Source: Geoglobus acetivorans (lineage in GTDB: Archaea; Halobacteriota; Archaeoglobi; Archaeoglobales; Archaeoglobaceae). Taken from it: DNA of 64,000 nt. Position 1 is the stretch's first letter, and every line of letters starts with the position of its first letter. Location of the stretch: the NCBI RefSeq assembly GCF_039641995.1, contig NZ_CP087714.1, positions 1,054,001 through 1,118,000 on the forward strand. Direction: 5' to 3'. Shown here piece by piece: positions 25,184-33,959 of the stretch. The notes under the pieces are model-generated. The model was not told the DNA's origin. It worked only from the letters and a program-made list of their open reading frames with translations, and searched no databases. The translations under genes and the position numbers were made by a program.

Positions 25184-25722
25184 TCGAGAAGTTTGGGCTG
25201 TATGAGGGGATAAATGAGGTCATAGGAATCACTTTTGGCGGATGGATAAATACTGCACCTATAGGACTAATCGTTGGGGATGATATCCGGGTGAGGCTGT
25301 ACAGCAATCATACGAGGGAGCTTCTCGAGAAAAGTGGGATGCTGTACGTAAACGTCGTTCATGACCCTATTGTTTTTGTCATCTCTGCTTTTGAAGATCT
25401 CGGGGAGGAGTGGTTTGAGAGTCTCGAACCTCCGGTTATAAAAGGCAGCCTGAGCTGGATGAAGTTTAGAGCAAGGCTTGACGGGAATTTCGCCGTTCTT
25501 GACCTTCTGGAAGGCGATGTGCTGAGAAAAGAGGTTAGGGCCGTTAACAGAGGATTCAACGCCCTTATTGAGGCTACAGTCCATGCAACAAGGTATATTC
25601 TGTCGGGAAGTGAAACTCTGGCTGATAAAATCAGGTATTATGGCAGGGTGGTGGAAAGATGCGGGAGCAGAAGGGAAAAGGAGGCATATAACCTGCTTGT
25701 AAAATATGCTGGACTTGACTAA
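25180..25722 (+). CDS. DUF447 family protein (flavin-reductase-like fold)
   Basis: A 180-residue protein matching DUF447: EKFGLYEGINEVIGIT, GGWINTAPIGLIVGDD, LEKSGMLYVNVVHDPIVFV, LEPPVIKGSLSWMKFRA and AVNRGFNALIEATVHATRY. The fold is thought to be an FMN-binding split barrel. TTG 25180 is preferred over GTG 25171 since GGAGGGGTGG precedes it and it overlaps the citG stop (TTGA), giving coupling. The CitG-DUF447 pairing is recurrent in methanopterin-containing organisms (from memory). Confidence 0.78.
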   Translation: MIEKFGLYEGINEVIGITFGGWINTAPIGLIVGDDIRVRLYSNHTRELLEKSGMLYVNVVHDPIVFVISAFEDLGEEWFESLEPPVIKGSLSWMKFRARLDGNFAVLDLLEGDVLRKEVRAVNRGFNALIEATVHATRYILSGSETLADKIRYYGRVVERCGSRREKEAYNLLVKYAGLD

Positions 25723-25774
25723 CATTATTTTGCAAAGCCTGGAGAAGAGAATGTAAAAAGTGTGAAAAAGAAAA

Positions 25775-26662
25775 TCAAACCTTCGGATGTCCTGAAACGT
25801 CTTCGATGTTCTTTGCACCGCTTTCTGTGTGGCAGCTCGAACAGTGCATCTTTCCTCTTGTGTTCTCAATCAGGCCACCCTTGTTGGAGTGGCATGATCC
25901 GCACGTGTTCAGGTCATCGTCCATTTCGTAGTACACATAGGCGAAGGTTCCATCGTGCATGGCATTGATAAGCTCAACAGCCTTCCTTGCAACGTCTGCG
26001 GTGAGTCTAGCACACCTCTCGCTTCTTTCTGGTGAGAATGCTTTGTATCCAGAAACTTCGCACCAGTTTGTGACTGAAGCGTGGCACAGCGGTGAGTTTG
26101 CCACAGAACTTGGCATTGGGTCAAGCTCAGCCTTCATGGCCTTCGGTGGCTTGTATTTGGGTAGCTCTTCGACCTGATACCATGCGTAAAGCTCGTTCAC
26201 GACCTTATCTGCCTCCTCTTCGGGCAGGCACAGATATGCGGCCCATGCGGCACCGTTCAGGGTTCCACAGAGTGTGCCCCATCCAACGACTCCGCCCTTT
26301 CCGACGGTGGATATGCTTGCAACTGGCAGGAATTCTTCATAGGGTGAACCGACCTCGTCTGCAAGGGCCTTTACTATTGCATAGAATGAACCGAAACAGC
26401 AGTGCGCTCCGGGGAGTTCTTCCCCGTCGAAGGTCTTTCCGCAGTAACCCTGGTATCCGAGGTCTGCAACCTTGTCCAGGTCGAGTTTCTTGTACTCCCA
26501 TGGTGGCTCTGGCAGTGATGGGGCTTCTTTTTCTGCAACTTCTGGGGTTGGTGTGCCTGCTGGCTGTGGTGTTGTGGCTAATTTTTCCTCCTCCTGTGCG
26601 CACCCCATCAGAGCAGTCGCAAAAGCAGCCCCCATCATTCCGAGGAAACTTCGCCTGTACAT
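25775..26662 (-). CDS. Split-Soret-type dihaem cytochrome c, Tat lipoprotein
   Basis: A 295-residue exported protein. It starts MYRRSFLGMMGAAFATALMG then Cys: a twin-arginine signal ending in a lipobox, so it is probably an S-layer-side lipoprotein. A Pro/Thr-rich linker follows. The C_GCAxxG_C_C domain spans about residues 70-200 (YCGKTFDGEELPGAHCCFGS, WGTLCGTLNGAAWAAYLC). Two haem sites CGSCH and CSSCH lie in the last 45 residues. This order matches split-Soret cytochrome c of sulfate reducers, which also binds an Fe-S cluster. Its role is electron transfer, partner unknown. ATG 26662 is chosen for the signal peptide and upstream GGTGATAAT. Confidence 0.85.
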   Translation of the reverse strand: MYRRSFLGMMGAAFATALMGCAQEEEKLATTPQPAGTPTPEVAEKEAPSLPEPPWEYKKLDLDKVADLGYQGYCGKTFDGEELPGAHCCFGSFYAIVKALADEVGSPYEEFLPVASISTVGKGGVVGWGTLCGTLNGAAWAAYLCLPEEEADKVVNELYAWYQVEELPKYKPPKAMKAELDPMPSSVANSPLCHASVTNWCEVSGYKAFSPERSERCARLTADVARKAVELINAMHDGTFAYVYYEMDDDLNTCGSCHSNKGGLIENTRGKMHCSSCHTESGAKNIEDVSGHPKV

Positions 26663-26814
26663 ATTATCACCATTATGATTGTGAACTTCGATGCATATAA
26701 ACATTTTGAACGTTCCATATGTAACATTTAACAATGAATAATAAAAACAGATGGATTATTCTCGTAACTGCGCTTTGACCCGATTATGCTAAAATTAATC
26801 CGAAAAAAGTGAGA

Positions 26815-27987
26815 TTAAACTATGAACTCTCTCAGATCCCACAGGAGTCTTGGATGTTTCTTAAACAGCTCGAAAGCAAGTCTCCTGACGCTCATCTCTT
26901 CAATTGGCATCCCTTCAAGGCTCTCAGCCAGCCTGTCCAGGGTTGGATCATCGAGTCTCATCATTTTTTCCTGAAGCTTTTTGTTTCTAACGAGGCTCTC
27001 TCCGAAGTCTAACTTCCATTTTTCGTCGTACTTTCTCAGAAACTCTTTGCTGTAGTCATTTGCTTCGATAGCCTCATAAGCAGCTATGGCTGCGTGATGG
27101 CCAGCACTCATTGCATTGATTATCCCTCCCCCTGTTATTGGATCCGTGTGCCTGGCAGCATCACCTGCGAGCATGACGTTGTCTGCCACTGCAGTGTCAA
27201 TTGCCCCCTTAACTGGCACACCACCAACAACAACCTCGACTATCTCTCCATCAGGAAAATGTTCTTCTATAAACCTGTCAAGATACCATTTTGCACTTTT
27301 CTCTGCGAGACTTGGCATAACGCCGATTCCGACATTCGCTGCATCCTTTCCCTTTGGAAACAGCCAGATGTAGCCGCCCGGAGCGTACTTTCTGCCAACC
27401 CAGAAGTAGGTCGTGTCATCGTCAAAATCTATGTTAGTCATGAGGTACTGCACGCAGCTCTCGATCTCATTCAGCTTCAGAGTGGTATCTATTCCTGCCC
27501 ACTTCGCAACCCTGCTCTCAACACCATCTGCACCTATTACAATCTTTGCGGTAATCTCGCTGAACTCACCCATACTCCTTATTCCAAGTTTTACAGTGCC
27601 GTTCTCTCTTTTGAACGATACTGCGGATGTCTTCGTCAAAACATCTGCACCGGCTTTGGAGGCGAGTCTTGCAAGATGTCTGTCAAAAATCTTCCTCTCA
27701 AGGACGTATCCAACCTCATTTCCGGCATTTTCAGCAGAGAGAACAACTTTATGATTTGAAGGTGAGATGATTTCGGCATTTTCTATCTCACTGGCAATCC
27801 ACTTGCTGTCAGGGTTTACAAACTTTTCAAGCCCTTCTCTGCTCACACCTTCGGCACATCTTACTGGAACACCGATTTCCTGCCTTTTCTCGATCAGAAG
27901 AACGTCAAGCCCCTTCTCAGCAGCAGTTTTTGCGGCTATGCTTCCGGCAGGCCCTGCCCCAACGACAACAACATCGTAGTCAGTCAT
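26815..27987 (-). CDS. Geranylgeranyl reductase (archaeal lipid saturation)
   Basis: A 390-residue FAD flavoprotein of the GGR family that hydrogenates geranylgeranyl chains of archaeal ether lipids. FAD-binding [19 protein letters not shown], the [16 protein letters not shown] region with the conserved Cys, [20 protein letters not shown], and [17 protein letters not shown] are all visible. ATG 27987 is supported by GAGGTGG just upstream; earlier ATG codons lie inside the ferredoxin gene. The adjacent ferredoxin, overlapping by four bases, is the probable electron donor. Confidence 0.93.
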   Translation of the reverse strand: MTDYDVVVVGAGPAGSIAAKTAAEKGLDVLLIEKRQEIGVPVRCAEGVSREGLEKFVNPDSKWIASEIENAEIISPSNHKVVLSAENAGNEVGYVLERKIFDRHLARLASKAGADVLTKTSAVSFKRENGTVKLGIRSMGEFSEITAKIVIGADGVESRVAKWAGIDTTLKLNEIESCVQYLMTNIDFDDDTTYFWVGRKYAPGGYIWLFPKGKDAANVGIGVMPSLAEKSAKWYLDRFIEEHFPDGEIVEVVVGGVPVKGAIDTAVADNVMLAGDAARHTDPITGGGIINAMSAGHHAAIAAYEAIEANDYSKEFLRKYDEKWKLDFGESLVRNKKLQEKMMRLDDPTLDRLAESLEGMPIEEMSVRRLAFELFKKHPRLLWDLREFIV

Positions 27988-28163
27988 TCGACCACCTCTA
28001 AAGCGTTCATTGGACAGGTTCTGACACAGGCCTGACATAATGTGCATTTATCTTCATAAATTTCGAGATATGTTTCAACAAGCTCGTTGGCGTTGAATTT
28101 ACAGACTGCAACACACGCTCCACAGTAGCCACACCTGTATCTGTTTACTATGAGCTTTTTCAT
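27984..28163 (-). CDS. Small 2[4Fe-4S] ferredoxin
   Basis: A 59-residue ferredoxin with motifs [14 protein letters not shown] and [14 protein letters not shown]. The first motif has a Cys spacing C-x2-C-x2-C-x3-C, the second likewise with a final CP. It would supply low-potential electrons to the geranylgeranyl reductase, whose start overlaps its stop (ATGA). ATG 28163 is used because [15 protein letters not shown] is a typical N-terminus; it sits close behind the transporter gene. Confidence 0.92.
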   Translation of the reverse strand: MKKLIVNRYRCGYCGACVAVCKFNANELVETYLEIYEDKCTLCQACVRTCPMNALEVVE

Positions 28164-28184
28164 GATTCGGAAATAGAACATTTA

Positions 28185-29078
28185 TTAAATAATCTTTTCT
28201 GCTTTTGCGGTGGCATAAGCGAGCAGGAGAACTATCTGAATAAACTGATGAAACAATACATATACTGCGTAAAGGGGTGAAAGTGCGAGTGTTAAAATTG
28301 CTATTACTGTTGAATTGTTTTTTCCAGTGCTGAGAAACACGTATGAGAGGTGCTCTTCCCTTTTGATCCCGGATATTTTTGATATGACCTCCGAGAGAAA
28401 TACTGACGAGAGTATGAATCCAACTGAATACGGAAGCTGAACAATAAAGCTGGTGGGGTGGATCAGACTGGCCTTCGACAGAAATATTGTGAACACGAGA
28501 GCATTCAGGCTGACTTCAGTGAATTTTGAAACAACCTCTCGTGAGGGCGTTACAAATTTTCTTAACACCTGTCCGAAAAGGAGGGGCAGAACAATTACAA
28601 TCATGAGAGTTTCTGAGATCTGAACCGGATCAATTCCGAGGTTGTGGATACCGGAGATTGTGGAGAGGAGAAGAGGATATAGCGCCACTCCGGTGAGAAA
28701 GTTTACTGCCATGAGTGATACTGTCAGTTCGAGATTTCCTCCCGAAATGATAACATATGCTGAATTCATGCTCGGAACTGGCATGAGCAGTGAAGATGCA
28801 AGGGCAACCTTCATTATGTGGTTGCTTCCTGTTTTAAGGATTAACAGGGCGAATAAGGGAGAGTAGACGAAGTTTATAAGCAGTGAGGCCAACAGAGGTT
28901 TTTTCGACACTCCTGCAGATTCGAACCTGAATAGGATCATCGACGGAAATATTGTCGTGAGTACAAGGAGAGTTATAAGGGTGGACAGCAGACCCTGAAC
29001 TCCACCCGTATCCACAAACCTCCCGAGGGCATATCCCGTCGAGGCAGAAATAAATATGGGCAGAAGCTTAGTTATCAA
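28185..29078 (-). CDS. BASS/SBF-family membrane transporter
   Basis: A 297-residue protein with about nine to ten membrane helices. Family hints are [30 protein letters not shown] and the near-C-terminal [20 protein letters not shown], which resembles the crossover region of bile-acid:sodium symporter (BASS) and ACR3-like carriers. The substrate cannot be predicted. It overlaps purM by 11 bases and precedes the ferredoxin by 21 bases, so purM, this gene, ferredoxin and GGR may share one transcript. Confidence 0.65.
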   Translation of the reverse strand: MITKLLPIFISASTGYALGRFVDTGGVQGLLSTLITLLVLTTIFPSMILFRFESAGVSKKPLLASLLINFVYSPLFALLILKTGSNHIMKVALASSLLMPVPSMNSAYVIISGGNLELTVSLMAVNFLTGVALYPLLLSTISGIHNLGIDPVQISETLMIVIVLPLLFGQVLRKFVTPSREVVSKFTEVSLNALVFTIFLSKASLIHPTSFIVQLPYSVGFILSSVFLSEVISKISGIKREEHLSYVFLSTGKNNSTVIAILTLALSPLYAVYVLFHQFIQIVLLLAYATAKAEKII

Positions 29079-30048
29079 TTCTCAATTCCTCCAGATACAC
29101 TCCCTCTCCTTTTTCGACGTGCCCTACAATGTCTCCCTTTACCTCTCTCTTCAGCTCCTCCGCTGTGCTTTCGTCACATATCAGCATGAAGCCCATTCCC
29201 ATGTTGAACGTTCTGTACATCTCTTCTACCTCTATGCTCCCAAGATCCTGCAGGAAGGTGAAGATTTTCTGGGGCTTGAGCGGGCTGTCGATCACGAACT
29301 TAACCTTTTTCAGCCTCTTCAGGTTCAGCAATCCTCCGCCTGTGATGTGAGCCATCCCGTGGATGTCATGCTTTCTGGCAATCTCCAGCACCTCAGAGTA
29401 TATCCTCGTAGGAACGAGTAGTTCCTCCCCAATGGTGTGGTCCTCAAATCTGTCGAAGTAGTTCAGGCCATTTTCCTCCACGAGCTTTCTTGCCAGAGTC
29501 AGTCCGTTGCTGTGGATGCCCGAGCTCGGAATGGCGAAGATAACATCACCCGGCTCGATTTTCTCACCGGTGATCATCTTTTTTCTGTCAACGAAGCCTA
29601 TCACAGTTCCGGACAAATCCCATCCACTGACTATGTCGAGCGTCGCAGTCTCACCGCCAACCAGAGTTATGTTGGCCATCTCACAGCCTTTATTCAATCC
29701 CTCTCCTATCTCTGCCATGATCCTCTCATCAGGCCTGTTTGTGGCTATGTAGTCCACCATCGCAACTGGCTCGGCGTTTATGGCGTAGAGGTCATTGACG
29801 TTCATCGCCACGCAGTCTATGCCTATGGTTCTGAAGTTGTTCATGATCTCGGCAACCTTTATCTTCGTTCCGACCCCATCCGTGGTTATTGCAATGCAGA
29901 TCTCTCCGGCATCGATAACGCTCGCGTAGTGGTTCGTCAGGATGGGCTGCCCGAAACCCTTTCTGACGAACCTCAGTCCAGAGATGAGGCTTTTTACTGC
30001 CTTCTCCTCTCTCTTTATGTCAACTCCGGCATCAGCGTAAGATTTCAT
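29068..30048 (-). CDS. purM: Phosphoribosylformylglycinamidine cyclo-ligase (AIR synthase)
   Basis: A 326-residue enzyme of purine synthesis that closes the imidazole ring using ATP. Signatures: [81 protein letters not shown] and [14 protein letters not shown]. Length is normal. It is divergent from larE and is the probable first gene of a minus-strand unit that continues with the transporter. Confidence 0.94.
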   Translation of the reverse strand: MKSYADAGVDIKREEKAVKSLISGLRFVRKGFGQPILTNHYASVIDAGEICIAITTDGVGTKIKVAEIMNNFRTIGIDCVAMNVNDLYAINAEPVAMVDYIATNRPDERIMAEIGEGLNKGCEMANITLVGGETATLDIVSGWDLSGTVIGFVDRKKMITGEKIEPGDVIFAIPSSGIHSNGLTLARKLVEENGLNYFDRFEDHTIGEELLVPTRIYSEVLEIARKHDIHGMAHITGGGLLNLKRLKKVKFVIDSPLKPQKIFTFLQDLGSIEVEEMYRTFNMGMGFMLICDESTAEELKREVKGDIVGHVEKGEGVYLEELRIDN

Positions 30049-30099
30049 GCTCTGCCTTTCACGCCAAACCTTAAAAAATCTACTGCAAATGGTGGAGTG

Positions 30100-30906
30100 A
30101 TGGACAGGCTTGAGAGTCTCAGAAACTTCATATCTCAGTTTGAAAGTGTTGCAGTAGCTTTCAGTGGAGGAGTTGATAGCTCCACCCTGCTCGCCCTTAC
30201 CGCTGAAGTTCTTGGAAATGATAGGGTTGTTGCGGTAACAGCCTCAAGCCCCACCGTTCCATCCCGCGACCTCGAGGATGCGAAGAGGTTTGCCGGAGAG
30301 ATTGGGGTGAGGCATGTTTTCATTGAACTGAACGAGCTTGAGGATGAGAACTTCAGGAAGAACCCTCCCAACAGGTGCTACTTCTGCAAGAAGATGCTCC
30401 TCTCGAGGATAACCGAGTTTGCAAGAAAGGAGGGAATTCAGGCCGTTTTTGAAGGCACCAATGCTGATGAGCTAAGGGGACACAGGCCCGGATATAAGGC
30501 AATAGGGGAGTTCGAGGATGTCTATTCTCCCTGGGCGATGTTCGGCATCACGAAGGACGAGATAAGAGAGATAGCGAGAGAAATGGGATACGAGTTTGCG
30601 GACAAACCATCCATGGCATGCCTTTCATCAAGAATCCCGTTCGGGGTTGAGATAGACGAAGAGAAGCTCAGAAGGATTGATGCAGCCGAAAACCTCGTCA
30701 TGGCCATTGCTGGAGTAAGGCAGGTAAGGGTAAGAGATTTTGGTGAGAACGCGGTGATTGAGGTGGGCAGGGGGGAGAGGGGCAGGCTTTTCAGCGAGGA
30801 AGTGATGGACAGGATTGTGGAAGAGCTGAGGAGGCTTGGTTATAAGAATGTGCTGATGGATCTGGAGGGGTACAGGACTGGAAAGCTTTCTGGGCAATCT
30901 AAATGA
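30100..30906 (+). CDS. larE: LarE-type ATP-dependent sacrificial sulfur transferase
   Basis: A 268-residue PP-loop enzyme that adenylates pyridinium biscarboxylate and donates its own cysteine sulfur in nickel-pincer cofactor synthesis. The PP-loop is [30 protein letters not shown] carries the two cysteines, [13 protein letters not shown] follows, and [14 protein letters not shown] is the typical C-terminal block. ATG 30100 is chosen with GGTGGAG upstream; the open frame extends far into purM antisense DNA, which is not coding. Its partner larC is 12.4 kb away. Confidence 0.92.
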   Translation: MDRLESLRNFISQFESVAVAFSGGVDSSTLLALTAEVLGNDRVVAVTASSPTVPSRDLEDAKRFAGEIGVRHVFIELNELEDENFRKNPPNRCYFCKKMLLSRITEFARKEGIQAVFEGTNADELRGHRPGYKAIGEFEDVYSPWAMFGITKDEIREIAREMGYEFADKPSMACLSSRIPFGVEIDEEKLRRIDAAENLVMAIAGVRQVRVRDFGENAVIEVGRGERGRLFSEEVMDRIVEELRRLGYKNVLMDLEGYRTGKLSGQSK

Positions 30907-30922
30907 CTTTGTAATTTTTTCC

Positions 30923-31357
30923 CTAAAACTGGTAAGTAATAAGTGCAATTCCGAGGACATACATTGTTATAATCACAGCGAGAAGCACGATTTTAAGCAG
31001 ATCTATAGCGGACAACTCCTGCTCAGGTTCTAAGCGGACGAGTTTCAGCAGGTAAGGTGAAATTATTGTCAAAAAAAGTAACATGAGAATTATGAAGCTG
31101 TACTTGAGAGATAGAAACTTCCCTCTTGTTACATAACCAATAAGCATTGCGGAAACAAGCGATACCAGAAGTGTTACCCTGTACCTTAAGCGGGGGTTCA
31201 GGTTTTTGGAGGCGAAAAATGCCAGAAAAGTGACAAGTAAAATTCCTGAAATTTCCAGCAGCCTCAACAATGACTCATGAGCTGGATTCAGGAGGTAAAA
31301 AACAACCAAGAAGGAGATAATTCCTGAAACAATCTTGATTTCTCGTCCGATTTTCAT
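30923..31357 (-). CDS. Small membrane protein, four to five helices
   Basis: A 144-residue hydrophobic protein with segments around residues 8-26, 32-50, 58-75, 82-103 and 118-140. Charged loops (SKNLNPRLRYR, RGKFLSLKYS, KLVRLEPEQELS) separate them. I do not recognise a family. It lies 40 bases downstream of a cysteine-rich small ORF on the same strand; if that encodes a secreted peptide, this protein could be an immunity or export partner, but this is speculation. Confidence 0.55.
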   Translation of the reverse strand: MKIGREIKIVSGIISFLVVFYLLNPAHESLLRLLEISGILLVTFLAFFASKNLNPRLRYRVTLLVSLVSAMLIGYVTRGKFLSLKYSFIILMLLFLTIISPYLLKLVRLEPEQELSAIDLLKIVLLAVIITMYVLGIALITYQF

Positions 31358-31397
31358 CTTACCACCCCAAAAATTTGCAAAAAATTAGTGTTAAAAA

Positions 31398-31598
31398 TTA
31401 CTCGATTACTGTGAAGCATTGCTGACCGCAGCTCCACCCACACTGACCCGATGCTACATCAAAACATCCTGCGGCTAAGATGCAGGCTTCCCAAGTGATT
31501 GGTACAAACATCAAGCAGGTTTCAAGTAATGGCCAGCACATCTCGCAAACACCACCTCTGGGTGGCACGCCCGGTACTGGTGTACACGCCTGAGCCAT
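31398..31598 (-). CDS. Cysteine-rich small protein, possibly with a damaged start
   Basis: From ATG 31598 it is 66 residues with nine cysteines, e.g. GGVCEMCWPLLETCL, EACILAAGCF and CGWSCGQQC. The same frame stays open further upstream to 31697 with five more cysteines (WCYV, DECRYYDQDY, WSCYWACWAEC) but has no ATG/GTG/TTG there. The real protein is therefore probably longer and its start altered by an indel; an ATG in a neighbouring frame stops at once. The Cys density with hydrophobic spacing recalls archaeal bacteriocins (halocin C8-like), but I cannot confirm homology. Confidence 0.4.
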   Translation of the reverse strand: MAQACTPVPGVPPRGGVCEMCWPLLETCLMFVPITWEACILAAGCFDVASGQCGWSCGQQCFTVIE

Positions 31599-31739
31599 AC
31601 ACTCAGCCCAGCAAGCCCAGTAACAAGACCAGTAATCCTGATCGTAATAGCGGCATTCATCGAAGCCTACATAACACCAAGAATAGCGGAATACTTTTTA
31701 AGGTGAAAACAAAATAATCGAAGCTGGAAAGGTGGGATT

Positions 31740-32003
31740 ATGGAACAGTTGGAAGTAAAGAAGCTGAGGTTTCCGGTAATAGTTGAAGTTGACGAGGACG
31801 GTTACTACATAGTCAGCTGTCCGCTGTTCAAAGGATGTCACAGTTACGGCGAGACGATAGAGGAGGCTTTAGGGAACATAAAGGAAGTAATTGAGATGTG
31901 CTTGGAAGAAGAGGGATTGGATGAGAGTCTGAAATTCATAGGCTACAGAGAGGTGGAAGTAGAGCATGCGATTGCCACTGATAAAAGCAAGAGACTTCCT
32001 TAA
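31740..32003 (+). CDS. hicB: HicB-family antitoxin
   Basis: An 87-residue protein with the HicB partial RNase-H-like fold: FPVIVEVDEDGYYIVSCP, LFKGCHSYGETIEEALGNI and KEVIEMCLEE. No C-terminal DNA-binding domain is seen, as in short archaeal HicB. It neutralises HicA. Overlap of 38 bases with the hicA start shows a single transcript with antitoxin first. Confidence 0.85.
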   Translation: MEQLEVKKLRFPVIVEVDEDGYYIVSCPLFKGCHSYGETIEEALGNIKEVIEMCLEEEGLDESLKFIGYREVEVEHAIATDKSKRLP

Positions 32004-32208
32004 ATTTCTCGAATGGCTCGGATTTAAACCTGTGAGGATGAAAGGCTCTCATGTAAGGCTGAAATCTGAGGATGGGAGAGTTACCACAATTCCGGTGCAC
32101 GGCAATAGTGAAATCCCGAAGGGTTTGCTCAGAAAAATCATCAGGGAAGACCTTCAGATGAGTATGGAGGAGTTCGTAGAAAAGTATAACGAGTTTAAGA
32201 AAAGGTGA
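31966..32208 (+). CDS. hicA: HicA-family mRNA interferase toxin
   Basis: An 80-residue double-stranded-RNA-binding-fold toxin. It has LIKARDFLKFLEWLGF, RMKGSHVRLKSEDGRV with the catalytic His, TTIPVHGNSEIPKGLLRKII. The protein cleaves mRNA until HicB binds it. Both motifs are intact, so the pair should be functional. Confidence 0.88.
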   Translation: MRLPLIKARDFLKFLEWLGFKPVRMKGSHVRLKSEDGRVTTIPVHGNSEIPKGLLRKIIREDLQMSMEEFVEKYNEFKKR

Positions 32209-32303
32209 TCGATAAATGTATGCTCTGAAGAACCGGAATGGGAAAGCAGTAAAGTGGATGCTTTGTCCATGATCTTTGTTTAAGCGAACAGACCTTGCAC
32301 ACC

Positions 32304-32621
32304 TCAGCTCCTCACCATCACCAGAAGCATCTTGAACCTGCTCAGAGCCTTCAGAGCATGAGGCTCGTTGGCCGGCATCACTATCATGTCTCCTTCTTTG
32401 AGGCGATATGGCTTGCCGGAGATCTTCACCTCCACCTCGCCATCGACAACGTAGACCATTGCATCGAACGGGGCTGTGTGTTCGCTCAGCCCCTGCCCCC
32501 TGTCAAAGGCGAACAGCGTTACGGTGCCGGTTTCCCTGTCAATTATTGTTCTGCTCACGATTGAGTTTTCCTGATAGTTAATAAGATCTTTGAGTTTTGA
32601 AACTTCCAAGTCCGACGGCAT
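32304..32621 (-). CDS. Small cupin-domain protein
   Basis: A 105-residue single cupin barrel: LSEHTAPFDAMVYVVDGEVE (motif 1, H and E), GDMIVMPANEPHALKAL (motif 2, H). Such proteins bind a metal and often a small ligand; no specific function can be told. It lies alone between the hicBA pair and an AbrB/PIN pair on the opposite strand. Confidence 0.85.
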   Translation of the reverse strand: MPSDLEVSKLKDLINYQENSIVSRTIIDRETGTVTLFAFDRGQGLSEHTAPFDAMVYVVDGEVEVKISGKPYRLKEGDMIVMPANEPHALKALSRFKMLLVMVRS

Positions 32622-32790
32622 TCAGCTCACCGGGTGTGTTTTGTTGTTGGAAGTTTATATAACTTTTTTACAGGCACTCGGAGGTTGTTTATTTGTCTCA
32701 GCAATTGGGCAATCTGGTTTTAATTGGATGATAATGTGAGTTACCACAGGGGAGAAAAAACCTTTATATTTTACCCACAAATGGGTAATT

Positions 32791-33048
32791 ATGTCCATAA
32801 CCAGGATGGATCGAAGAGGCAGAATTACGATCCCCAAAGAAATCAGAGAAGAATTGAAGCTTAAAGAGGATGACGAACTCCTCGTCTTCAAGCTTGCCAA
32901 CAACATCCTCATTCTAAGAAAGGCTGACTTCAGCGATCTCATAGCTGAAGCGCTGAACGAGTTTAGGGAGCTGAGCGAAGAGGACATTGAAAGAATAAAG
33001 GAGGAAGTGAACAAACTTGCAGAAAAGAAAATTGAGAGTCTTTCCTGA
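32791..33048 (+). CDS. AbrB-type antitoxin (VapB-like)
   Basis: An 85-residue protein: AbrB hairpin RMDRRGRITIPKEIREELKL and KEDDELLVFKL, then an acidic helical tail that would bind the PIN toxin. It partners the PIN gene starting inside its 3' end. A TATA-like TTTATATT lies at 32762-32769, about 22-29 bases before its ATG, so it is likely leaderless. It is a relative of the antitoxin at 2977-3237. Confidence 0.85.
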   Translation: MSITRMDRRGRITIPKEIREELKLKEDDELLVFKLANNILILRKADFSDLIAEALNEFRELSEEDIERIKEEVNKLAEKKIESLS

Positions 33049-33439
33049 CACTAACCTTTTCATCTCCTCTGCAAAATCAGGAATTACAAAATCCACAGCC
33101 TTAATGTTCAGGCTATGTTTTTCCGAAGAGATTGAGCTTATCGGAAATTCGATTTTGCTGGCGGAATTCAAAAAATACGAAAAACTTCTTGGTAAATCAG
33201 GGAGAATTCTGCTTGAGATTATCAGAGACAGAATTCAACTCATTGAGCCAGATTATGAAAGCATAGAGGTCTGTAAAAGATTCATGCCAGAAAATGAGTT
33301 TGCAGATCTTTACCATGCTTCGACCTGTCTTAAGGCTGAAGCGGTAATGATCACAAATGATAAGCATTTTGACAAAATAAAGAAGGCAGGGCTAATCAGA
33401 GTTTGGAGTATCAGTGAGGCTATCAAGGAGCTCCTTTAG
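33017..33439 (+). CDS. VapC-like PIN-domain toxin
   Basis: A 140-residue ribonuclease toxin. TTG 33017 is the likely start and lies 32 bases inside the antitoxin gene, the same layout as in the broken copy at 2579-3008. PIN acidic residues appear in FPDTNLF, LLAEF, NEFADLYHA and ITNDKHFD. Its last 25 residues are nearly the same as those of the broken copy (DKHFDKIKKAGLIRVWSISEA). It is intact and probably active, with mRNA or tRNA cleavage as the general family role. Confidence 0.82.
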   Translation: MQKRKLRVFPDTNLFISSAKSGITKSTALMFRLCFSEEIELIGNSILLAEFKKYEKLLGKSGRILLEIIRDRIQLIEPDYESIEVCKRFMPENEFADLYHASTCLKAEAVMITNDKHFDKIKKAGLIRVWSISEAIKELL

Positions 33440-33519
33440 TGGGTCTTTCAGGAGTTTCTGATACCTTGCCGGAAGGGTTCGGAGATCTACATCTATTCTC
33501 CCAACAACTCTGTTTCGTC

Positions 33520-33622
33520 ATGCCGGAGGTTATAAAGGCAGTTTATGAGGGTGGCGTGTTCAATTCTCTTGAAAAAGGCAGATCTAAAGAAAAGGAACGG
33601 CGATGAAGATGGAGATATATGA
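33520..33622 (+). pseudogene. DUF104 (AF2212-like) antitoxin, frameshifted
   Basis: ATG 33520 opens MPEVIKAVYEGGVFNSLEKG, the diagnostic start of DUF104 antitoxins. Normally the sequence goes on KxDLKEGERV. Here one extra A in an A-run shifts the frame; removing it restores ADLKKRNGDEDGDI before a stop at 33620-33622. No PIN partner follows. It is a decayed antitoxin. Confidence 0.65.
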
Positions 33623-33959
33623 GAGTGTAGCCAAAAAACCAAGGAAATCCCCAAAGGAAAAATAGATGAGATTGGAAGTGGAAGTTTTGTGCAGTAATTG
33701 CTTTACCTCCATACGAACTGAAAAGGAGAAATAACTAAAATTGAAATCGATTTTACCCCTTTAAACGAGCTGTTAAGCCTTTTTGAGGCACTCCCAGGCA
33801 ATGCTGGCATGACGGTAACTCCTAAAGTCCATATAATACGGATTTCTCCCGAATGATGCGCTTATTGCGGCTACAACGTTCGACAGAGGCTTTGAAAGAG
33901 TTGATTTTTTTGAAAAATCCTCGCGTTGTGAGGATAAAAAATTGTGGGGTTTGAATTTT
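33623..33959. other. 337-bp intergenic stretch without a recognisable gene
   Basis: Short frames only. The minus-strand frame reading SFGRNPYYMDFRSYRHASIA has no start and no recognised family, and could be a gene fragment. The stretch is A/T-rich and lies between the decayed DUF104 gene and the thiolase terminus, consistent with decayed accessory DNA. Confidence 0.4.

Noticed and set aside
29437-30099. Long upstream extension of larE
   Set aside because: It runs antisense through purM and lacks family similarity; ATG 30100 with GGTGGAG fits the LarE N-terminus.
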